Positions 1 to 6,141 of a stretch of 6,141 nucleotides of DNA are shown here, in pieces (within the stretch, counting starts at the first letter, position 1; every line of letters begins with the position of its first letter). The position numbers were made by a program, and so were the translations under genes. Below the pieces are notes generated by a model. That model did no database searches and was not told the origin of the DNA. It saw only the letters and a program-made list of their open reading frames with translations. The DNA is from Firmicutes bacterium UBA3941 (GTDB lineage: Bacteria; Bacillota; Clostridia; Caldicoprobacterales; UBA3941): NCBI GenBank assembly GCA_002385665.1, contig DGDX01000051.1, positions 6,480-12,620 of the forward strand. The letters are read 5' to 3'.

Positions 1-709
1 TTAGAAAATGATCTTGTAGTTTCTTCCATATAAGGTAATACAAAAATACTGAACCCAATACCATATAGACGATGGATACAATTATCTTCCATGATTCAAT
101 TGACCCTGTGGTACCCATGATAATCATGAGTGCAGATTTGGTAGGAAGCAGGAAAATTAACTTTCTAAAAACTTCATTTGTTACTATAGCAAATTCGTCC
201 AAAATAACAGGTAAGATAGATATCAAAAAAAATGTTATTATGAGCATTACCAGACCTGTAAAATCCCTAGTATGGAAGGTTAGCAAAAAGCCTATCTGGG
301 AATGAAAAAAAGCTACCAATAAAACTCCACCCAGCAAGCAGAAATAATTAATATCCAAGGTTTTAAAAGTCTTAGCATATATAAACATGATAGACAGGGA
401 GATGATACTGGGTGTGATGTGGGAAAGAAGTTTGGCCCATATGTATTGAGATTTGGTGATAGGCGATATTAACATGCTATATAAGGTAGCCTCATCCCGT
501 TCGTATATAAAGCTAACTCCGACCAATAATACAGCCATAGTAGTGACGTCTAAAAAAACCAATTGGGGGATCAAACCGGTTACATTCACCATATCCACAA
601 AATGTAATACCCCAACCCACATAATGGACACAAAAATCGATGCCGCAAATAATTTATACCTTTGAAGTCTTAAAAATTCTCCTTTAATTAAGGTGATAAA
701 CCTAGACAC
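1..709 (-). CDS. ABC-2-type transporter permease subunit, 3' end cut by the window
   Basis: This is the membrane subunit that pairs with the ATPase encoded just upstream, and it probably exports small molecules from the cytoplasm. The frame is open for 236 codons and leaves the window without a stop. Translation gives a short basic/amphipathic N-terminus (about residues 1-19, with a LIKGEFLRLQRYK stretch) typical of ABC-2 permeases. About six hydrophobic segments follow, at roughly 20-38, 46-68, 95-112, 122-145, 150-170 and 207-228. The cytoplasmic loop ERDEATLYSMLISPITKSQY (70-89) matches the ABC-2 pattern of Glu-Arg followed by a Ser-Pro-(Ile/Leu) motif. I chose the GTG at 709-707 because a GGGGGTGG ribosome-binding sequence lies 6 nt before it; this start overlaps the ATPase stop codon by 8 nt, implying translational coupling. 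There is no in-frame ATG near this point, and a stop lies a few codons upstream. At 236 residues and just past the last membrane segment, the protein is probably nearly complete. The substrate is unknown; the fluoroquinolone-exporter-like label rests mainly on the partner ATPase. Confidence 0.85.
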   Translation of the reverse strand, partial: MSRFITLIKGEFLRLQRYKLFAASIFVSIMWVGVLHFVDMVNVTGLIPQLVFLDVTTMAVLLVGVSFIYERDEATLYSMLISPITKSQYIWAKLLSHITPSIISLSIMFIYAKTFKTLDINYFCLLGGVLLVAFFHSQIGFLLTFHTRDFTGLVMLIITFFLISILPVILDEFAIVTNEVFRKLIFLLPTKSALMIIMGTTGSIESWKIIVSIVYMVLGSVFLYYLIWKKLQDHFL

Positions 710-1565
710 TGGTATCCACCCCCGTCACCTTTATAAAAATATCATCCAAGGTGCTTTCCCTGCTATGAAGGGTGAGTATCTGCCTCTTTTTGATGATATC
801 CATAAATTCGTTATTGTTACCCAATCCATCCAGGCTGAAGGTGGATTTTCGAATAGATCCATCATCCATATATTCAACATCCAATTCCCTGGTACTGTAC
901 TTTAATTTTAGTTCTTTAGGGGTGCTGATCTCAACTATTTTACCACCAGCCATAAAAGCCACCCTGTCACAGAGTTCGTCCACATCATTCATTAGGTGCG
1001 TTGTCAATAACACAGTACCGCCCTGCTGACGGAATTCCTTGATTATCTCCTTAATGATTCTGGCGTTCTTTGGGTCCAGGCCATTAGTCGGTTCATCTAA
1101 AAAGAGCATATCGGGATTGTTTAACATTGCCCTCACAAAGTTTAATCTGACCTTCATACCTTTTGAGTATTCAGATACCCTCCTATTTCTATCCTCATAG
1201 AGACCCAATCTCTTTAGGAGTTTATCTGTATCTATATTTGAGGCATAGAGTTGCTTAAAAAAGCGTAAATTCTCCTCAGCGGTTAATTTAGAAAAAAAGA
1301 CCGGCATTTCAAAACCAACTCCTATATTCTGGTAATAACTATCATTATAGGAGTGTAGATCCTTACCCTTATACAGTATTTCACCTCGGTAGTTACCCAA
1401 AAGCCTGATAAGGAGCTTTTGAGTGGTTGATTTTCCTACGCCGCTAGGGCCAAGAAGTCCAAATATCTCCCCTTTTTTTATATCAAAGGAGACTCCCCTT
1501 ATGGTATCTTCCGAATTCTTAGGGTATCTGAATCTTAAATTCCTAATCCGATACAACTTTACCAC
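702..1565 (-). CDS. ABC transporter ATP-binding protein, fluoroquinolone-export-like family
   Basis: This is the cytoplasmic ATPase that drives the adjacent ABC-2 permease. Visible motifs are Walker A GPSGVGKST (39-47), an ABC signature variant YSKGMKVR (133-140), Walker B with catalytic Glu MLFLDEP (153-159, E158), the D-loop GLD (162-164) and the switch histidine H190. The Q-loop position reads GFEMP, with E86 where Gln is usual; from memory this Glu also occurs in relatives of the mycobacterial Rv2688c-type exporter ATPases. The C-terminal extension with HSRESTLDDIFIKVTG is typical of drug/antibiotic-export ATPases. At 287 residues it is of normal length. The start is uncertain: GTG at 1565 lies almost on top of the AAAAGGGG sequence, whereas the in-frame TTG at 1556-1554 (codon 4) is spaced better from AAGGGGTGG, so the true protein may be 284 residues. 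A promoter lies about 145 nt upstream and the permease overlaps the 3' end. The real substrate cannot be read from the sequence. Confidence 0.93.
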   Translation of the reverse strand: MVKLYRIRNLRFRYPKNSEDTIRGVSFDIKKGEIFGLLGPSGVGKSTTQKLLIRLLGNYRGEILYKGKDLHSYNDSYYQNIGVGFEMPVFFSKLTAEENLRFFKQLYASNIDTDKLLKRLGLYEDRNRRVSEYSKGMKVRLNFVRAMLNNPDMLFLDEPTNGLDPKNARIIKEIIKEFRQQGGTVLLTTHLMNDVDELCDRVAFMAGGKIVEISTPKELKLKYSTRELDVEYMDDGSIRKSTFSLDGLGNNNEFMDIIKKRQILTLHSRESTLDDIFIKVTGVDTSV

Positions 1566-1710
1566 CCCTTTTAAATTTATGTTATTAATAAAAATAGATA
1601 TCCAGTTGTAATTAAAGAATTTAGTTATCTACGTCATGACCGGTAATATTCAATTATGTATTTTTCTTCCCGATGGAGTTTAGGATGGCCGCGTTTTAAT
1701 TTCCAAGAAT

Positions 1711-1719
1711 ATTATATCA
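1711..1719 (-). promoter_or_regulatory. Extended -10 promoter for the ABC transporter operon
   Basis: On the minus strand the sequence reads TGATATAAT, a perfect TGn plus TATAAT extended -10 element. No good -35 hexamer lies 17 nt upstream (TTTTTA), which is acceptable for extended -10 promoters. It follows directly after the guaA terminator and would give an untranslated leader of roughly 140 nt before the ATPase gene. Inferred from sequence only. Confidence 0.55.
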
Positions 1720-1733
1720 TAAGTATATTGCTT

Positions 1734-1760
1734 TAAAAACAAAAGGAGCCTTAGGCTCCT
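1734..1760 (-). terminator. Rho-independent terminator after guaA
   Basis: On the minus strand a perfect 7-bp hairpin AGGAGCC-TAA-GGCTCCT is followed by TTTGTTTTT. It lies about 40 nt after the guaA stop codon. It should end the guaA transcript and separate it from the ABC operon. Confidence 0.88.
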
Positions 1761-1797
1761 ACATAATACCCTCTACAAGGGGCTGAAACAAATTGAC

Positions 1798-3054
1798 TTA
1801 TTCCCACTCGATTGTTGCCGGTGGTTTGCTGCTTATATCGTATACCACCCTGTTGACATGAGGAACCTCATTAGTGACTCGCCTTGATATTCTATCCAGG
1901 ACCTCATGGGGGATCCTGGCCCAATTAGCCCTCATTCCGTCAATGCTGGTTACACCCCTTAAAGCGATGGTATAGTCATATGTACGTTTTCCTCCGGTTA
2001 TCCCTACGCTCTTCATATCGGTTAGAACAGCAAAGTATTGCCAAATCTCCCTGTCAAGACCTGCTTTGGCTATCTCTTCTCTATAAATTGCATCAGCTTC
2101 TCTAAGGATTTGTAATTTCTCCCGAGTTACATCACCAATCACCCTTATAGCCAGCCCAGGCCCCGGGAAAGGCTGTCTCCATACCATATGATGAGGAATT
2201 CCCAGTTCTTCTCCTACCCTTCTGACCTCATCTTTAAAGAGGTTTCGCAGGGGTTCAATTATCTCTCTAAAATCAAAATCCCCAGGAAGACCACCTACGT
2301 TATGATGACTTTTTACCAGGCTAGATTCATCTGCTCCGCTCTCTACAACGTCAGGATATATGGTTCCCTGGACCAGGAAGTCCATCTTCCCCAACTTCCC
2401 TGACTCCTCTTCAAAAACTCTGATAAATTCCTCGCCTATGATCATGCGCTTAGTTTCCGGATCGGACACACCAGCTAATCGGTCCAAGAAGCGATCCTGA
2501 GCATTTACCCTGATCAGATTCAGATTAAATTGGCCCTTAAAAGTATTCTCCACCTCATCGGCCTCATTTTTTCTCAATAACCCATGATCCACAAAAACGC
2601 AAACCAATTGATCACCTATAGCCTTATGCATCAATACAGCGGCTACTGAACTGTCTACTCCGCCGGATAATGCACATAGGGCTCTTTTATCCCCTACTTT
2701 TTCCTTAATGCTTTCAATAGAAGCCTGGATAAAATTAGATGGGGTCCAAGTGCCGCGGCATTCACACGTGCCAAAGATAAAATCACTGATTTCATCGCCA
2801 CAAGGTTCACTTATTATTATAGTTGGAATACCTAAATGGTAAACCTGATTGATGTACTTATCTGCGCCTTTAGCGGTCAGATTATTCGCATCCACAGCCA
2901 TTATAATTCCCTTTGGTTTCAGGTTTTTAATTCTCTCTATAGATACTGTATAGGGCAATATCTCACTATATACCTTTAAATCCCTTACCTTTCTGGCAAT
3001 CTTTTGGCTATGATGGCTATCAAAATTCAAAACCAAAATTATCTCTTCTTGCAT
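1798..3054 (-). CDS. guaA: GMP synthetase with truncated, catalytically dead glutaminase domain (probably ammonia-dependent)
   Basis: The enzyme converts XMP, ATP and a nitrogen donor to GMP, AMP and PPi, the last step of guanine nucleotide synthesis. The synthetase half is complete: P-loop SGGVDSS (130-136), [12 protein letters not shown] (229-240), the lid [13 protein letters not shown] (248-260), [12 protein letters not shown] (293-304), and the C-terminal dimerisation/XMP-binding end [11 protein letters not shown] (408-418). The protein has 418 residues instead of about 510. Residues 1-81 still align with the class I glutamine amidotransferase fold ([31 protein letters not shown]), but the LDFGSQ-like motif reads LNFDSH, the SGGP-type oxyanion loop reads AVDANN, and the GICYG nucleophile elbow reads IISEP, so the catalytic Cys position is S82. 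About 95 residues that should carry the His/Glu pair are missing; homology resumes at [13 protein letters not shown] (91-103). The frame has no stop, so this is not simple decay. The ATG is preceded by AAGGGGAAG with good spacing. Use of free ammonia or of a separate glutaminase is inferred. guaB lies immediately upstream. Confidence 0.95.
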   Translation of the reverse strand: MQEEIILVLNFDSHHSQKIARKVRDLKVYSEILPYTVSIERIKNLKPKGIIMAVDANNLTAKGADKYINQVYHLGIPTIIISEPCGDEISDFIFGTCECRGTWTPSNFIQASIESIKEKVGDKRALCALSGGVDSSVAAVLMHKAIGDQLVCVFVDHGLLRKNEADEVENTFKGQFNLNLIRVNAQDRFLDRLAGVSDPETKRMIIGEEFIRVFEEESGKLGKMDFLVQGTIYPDVVESGADESSLVKSHHNVGGLPGDFDFREIIEPLRNLFKDEVRRVGEELGIPHHMVWRQPFPGPGLAIRVIGDVTREKLQILREADAIYREEIAKAGLDREIWQYFAVLTDMKSVGITGGKRTYDYTIALRGVTSIDGMRANWARIPHEVLDRISRRVTNEVPHVNRVVYDISSKPPATIEWE

Positions 3055-3168
3055 CAGATCTTCCCCTTCATTGTTTATCTTATATTCTTACCCAAATTTG
3101 TCTCCCCATAATTAACCCATGTCCGTGTTAACCGGATCTATCCTTAATAATAGCATGTCGGGAATTTG

Positions 3169-3215
3169 TTTAAAATAGTAAAAGGGAACCCAAAGTAAAA
3201 TACTCAAGGTCCCTT
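3169..3215 (-). terminator. Rho-independent terminator between guaB and guaA
   Basis: On the minus strand AAGGGACC pairs with GGTTCCCTT (one bulged T), and an inner GAGTA/TACTT helix extends the stem. The run TTTACTATTTT follows. It lies about 135 nt after the guaB stop and 115 nt before the guaA start. It could simply end the guaB transcript, or act as an attenuator through which guaA expression is controlled. Confidence 0.75.
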
Positions 3216-3264
3216 AAGATTGGCAATTATGGATAAACAAACATAAGTTAGGTTCTTCTGTAAT

Positions 3265-3304
3265 CGGTTCCTATCCTAATACCAGCTAAATCCTTATAGA
3301 ACCG
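3265..3304 (-). other. Stem-loop in the guaB-guaA intergenic RNA
   Basis: On the minus strand CGGTTCTAT pairs with ATAGGAACCG, giving nine base pairs with one bulged G and a loop of about 21 nt. The loop region contains the near-repeats TATAAGGAT and TATTAGGAT. A downstream AGAACC (about 3251-3256) could compete for the same GGTTCT arm, so alternative folds are possible. The element lies between the guaB stop and the terminator. I do not recognise it as a known riboswitch class. Confidence 0.45.
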
Positions 3305-3320
3305 TATACAAGGTATTATG

Positions 3321-3336
3321 CAGAAATATGTTTCTG
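3321..3336 (-). repeat. Small perfect inverted repeat just after guaB
   Basis: CAGAAA-CATA-TTTCTG on the minus strand forms a perfect 6-bp hairpin about 15 nt after the guaB stop codon. It lies between a weak TTGTAT and a CATAAT hexamer with 16-nt spacing, so it could instead be an operator inside a weak guaA promoter. It has no T-run and is not a terminator itself. Confidence 0.35.
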
Positions 3337-3351
3337 ATACAAACCATATTA

Positions 3352-4943
<1,592 letters not shown>

Positions 4944-4949
4944 GTGAAC

Positions 4950-4978
4950 AGTCTACCAAAGCCAATAGATATTGTCAA
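4950..4978 (-). promoter_or_regulatory. Sigma-A-type promoter for guaB
   Basis: The minus strand has a perfect -35 TTGACA (4978-4973), a 17-nt spacer and a -10 TAGACT (4955-4950, four of six to TATAAT). It lies between ogg and guaB and points at guaB. This is the best promoter in the window. Confidence 0.8.
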
Positions 4979-5003
4979 CGGCTTATTTTTAGTAAAGTTG
5001 CGA

Positions 5004-5028
5004 GGTTAACTTATATGGTCAGTTCACC
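5004..5028 (-). repeat. Inverted repeat upstream of the guaB promoter, possible operator
   Basis: GGTGAACT-GACCATATA-AGTTAACC forms an 8-bp dyad with one mismatch, about 25 nt upstream of the -35 hexamer and about 55 nt after the ogg stop. There is no following T-run, so it is a poor terminator. A regulator site is possible, but I cannot match it to a known consensus. Confidence 0.35.
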
Positions 5029-5081
5029 GCAGTTACCCTATTTATCTGCGAAAATGGATCAATGGAGGTAGACTTCAATAG

Positions 5082-5969
5082 CTATACCCTTGACGACACC
5101 TTCCCTATCTGCTTTTCCCTGGCATAATAGAATAAATATTGCTGGGCATATCCGGCTATATCACCAAACCTGTTTTCTGCGAACTCGCGAATGTCCTTAA
5201 AATCTTTCATCTCCTGGGAATATAGCTCTTCCATAATACGACCAATCCATACGTCTACAGGAAAGGCTTGTCCTTTCTTCAAGGAAAACAATAATACACA
5301 ATCCGCCACCTTGGGACCCACACCGGGGCATTTCAAAAGTTGTTTTTTAGCATCTTTATAATCTATGGACATCAATGTATCCAAGTTGATTTCTCCGGAA
5401 CGGATCAGCTGGGCCGTACCCTTTATATACGGGCCCCTATACCCGCATCCACAACTTCTTAACTCATCCTCATCCGCATTGGCTAATGCATCGACACTTG
5501 GGAATTTATAATAAACCTTGTCTGCCCAAGTAATTTTTTCCCCAAACTTCTGAGATATTTTATCTACCGTCGTCTTTATCCTATTTATCCCGTTTCGGGC
5601 AGATATAATAAAGGATATAAGGGTCTCCCAAGGATCCTGATTTAATATTCTTATACCCCATCCATGTTTTATCGCTTCCACCAACACCGGATCCTTGGAT
5701 AGCTTTTCTATAATACTTCCGTAATCTGTATTTAAATCGAAGTAATCTTGCCATATGGTATTGAAATCTTCATAAGTGGTATTTTCCAGTGTCAGGGTTG
5801 TCCCATCCCACAACACTCTAACTACCTTATCCCCCACTATTCCAACATATCCCTGTCCGTCCCAATTCCAACGAAAGGCTTGGCCGCATTCGAATATATG
5901 TGGAGGGTTAAAATTGGTTAACCCATCAATCTTTAAAACGTCTTTATCCCGATTTTCTTCTATTTTCAT
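5082..5969 (-). CDS. ogg: 8-oxoguanine DNA glycosylase/AP lyase, OGG1 family
   Basis: The enzyme removes 8-oxoguanine opposite cytosine in base excision repair and can nick the abasic site. The 295 residues comprise an N-terminal OGG domain (about 10-115) and an HhH-GPD domain (about 115-290). Comparison with human OGG1 from memory places key residues well: ECGQAFRW (27-34) holds the glycine equivalent to G42 that reads 8-oxoG; SARNGINRI (123-131) matches the SSNNNIARI strand with R130 at the R154 position; CGYRGPYIKG (175-184) carries the R204 equivalent R178. The hairpin CPGVGPKVADC (214-224) has catalytic lysine K220, and FPVDVW (236-241) has catalytic D239. Q276 and F280 match Q315 and F319, which contact the base. 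This makes it OGG1-type rather than AlkA-type, although automatic annotation often says 3-methyladenine glycosylase. The ATG follows GGGAGAAATAC with good spacing. It starts 45 nt after the upstream oxidoreductase stop, so co-transcription is likely. No terminator is evident after it. Confidence 0.94.
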   Translation of the reverse strand: MKIEENRDKDVLKIDGLTNFNPPHIFECGQAFRWNWDGQGYVGIVGDKVVRVLWDGTTLTLENTTYEDFNTIWQDYFDLNTDYGSIIEKLSKDPVLVEAIKHGWGIRILNQDPWETLISFIISARNGINRIKTTVDKISQKFGEKITWADKVYYKFPSVDALANADEDELRSCGCGYRGPYIKGTAQLIRSGEINLDTLMSIDYKDAKKQLLKCPGVGPKVADCVLLFSLKKGQAFPVDVWIGRIMEELYSQEMKDFKDIREFAENRFGDIAGYAQQYLFYYAREKQIGKVSSRV

Positions 5970-6014
5970 GTATTTCTCCCTATTACAATAAGCAATGGTA
6001 TGTTTTAGTCCCGT

Positions 6015-6141
6015 TTACAATAAAAGCAATAGATCCTCACGGGTCTTTAATTTCTCATGGATGGCTTTAGCAGCCTTCTTTCCAGCTTCCATGGCGAGAA
6101 TAACCGTGGCCGCACCTGTAACCGCATCTCCTCCGGCATAA
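6015..6141 (-). CDS. gltA: C-terminal end of NADPH-dependent glutamate synthase-type oxidoreductase (5' part outside window)
   Basis: Only the last 41 codons are present. They read YAGGDAVTGAATVILAMEAG followed by KKAAKAIHEKL and a leucine-rich tail, then TAA. The AGGDAVTGAATVILAMEAGK stretch is the final FAD-binding motif of the GltD-like pyridine-nucleotide oxidoreductase family: the glycine-aspartate contacts the flavin and the following helix packs on it. In Clostridia this ending is characteristic of the single-subunit glutamate synthase (NADPH) GltA and of the closely related NfnB/SudA-type subunit of NADH-dependent ferredoxin:NADP+ oxidoreductase. With so little sequence I cannot separate these, so the gene symbol is tentative. 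No terminator separates it from the glycosylase gene downstream. Confidence 0.8.
   Translation of the reverse strand, partial: YAGGDAVTGAATVILAMEAGKKAAKAIHEKLKTREDLLLLL

Noticed and set aside
72..905. Plus-strand open frames at 72-305, 453-665 and 693-905
   Set aside because: They are antisense to the permease and ATPase genes, which are supported by motifs and membrane segments; these products resemble nothing and lack good ribosome-binding sites.
1798..3054. guaA as a pseudogene or frameshifted copy
   Set aside because: The frame is uninterrupted, the synthetase half is fully conserved to the last residue, and it has its own ribosome-binding site and terminator, so selection appears to maintain it.
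3074..3101. Possible guaA promoter GAGACA/16/TAAGAT
   Set aside because: Both hexamers match only four of six consensus positions in an AT-rich stretch, too weak to list as a feature.
3055..3351. Purine riboswitch ahead of guaA
   Set aside because: I looked for the three-way junction core with conserved TATA/loop sequences of the purine class and did not find it.
5082..5969. AlkA-type 3-methyladenine glycosylase
   Set aside because: The FECGQAFRW, KVADC and Gln/Phe positions match OGG1 better than AlkA, and the catalytic Lys is present, which AlkA lacks.

Overview
The window looks like chromosomal DNA from a low-to-moderate-GC anaerobic Firmicute (Clostridia/Tissierellia-like). This is inferred from the AT-rich intergenic regions, GTG start codons, strong Shine-Dalgarno sequences, Bacillus/Clostridium-like GuaB and GuaA sequences, and a clostridial-style OGG1-family glycosylase. 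I cannot name the species. Every convincing gene is on the minus strand, so transcription runs from the right end (6141) to the left end (1).

Layout in the direction of transcription. (1) 6141-6015: the last 41 codons of an NADPH-dependent glutamate synthase-type FAD oxidoreductase (gltA-like). (2) 5969-5082: an OGG1-family 8-oxoguanine DNA glycosylase/AP lyase, 45 nt after gltA and probably co-transcribed with it. (3) 5081-4819: intergenic region with a strong sigma-A-type promoter and a leader of about 125 nt. (4) 4818-3352: guaB, a normal full-length IMP dehydrogenase with CBS domains. (5) 3351-3055: structured intergenic region with several stem-loops and a rho-independent terminator. (6) 3054-1798: guaA, a GMP synthetase whose glutaminase domain is partly deleted and has lost its catalytic motifs. 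(7) 1797-1566: a terminator immediately followed by an extended -10 promoter. (8) 1565-702 and 709-1 (runs off the window): an ABC-2-type exporter ATPase and its overlapping permease, resembling the fluoroquinolone-export-type family.

guaB and guaA together carry out IMP -> XMP -> GMP. The most notable feature is GuaA. It is one uninterrupted 418-codon frame, against about 510 for the usual enzyme, with complete ATP-pyrophosphatase and XMP-binding/dimerisation parts. In the N-terminal class I glutamine amidotransferase domain the nucleophile position reads Ser instead of Cys, the oxyanion-loop motif is replaced, and the segment that should carry the His/Glu pair is missing. The simplest reading is an ammonia-dependent GMP synthetase (or one fed by a separate glutaminase) that evolved from the glutamine-dependent two-domain enzyme and kept about half of the dead domain as a structural remnant. 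No replacement glutaminase is encoded in this window.

No tRNA, rRNA, CRISPR array, insertion sequence or integrase was seen.
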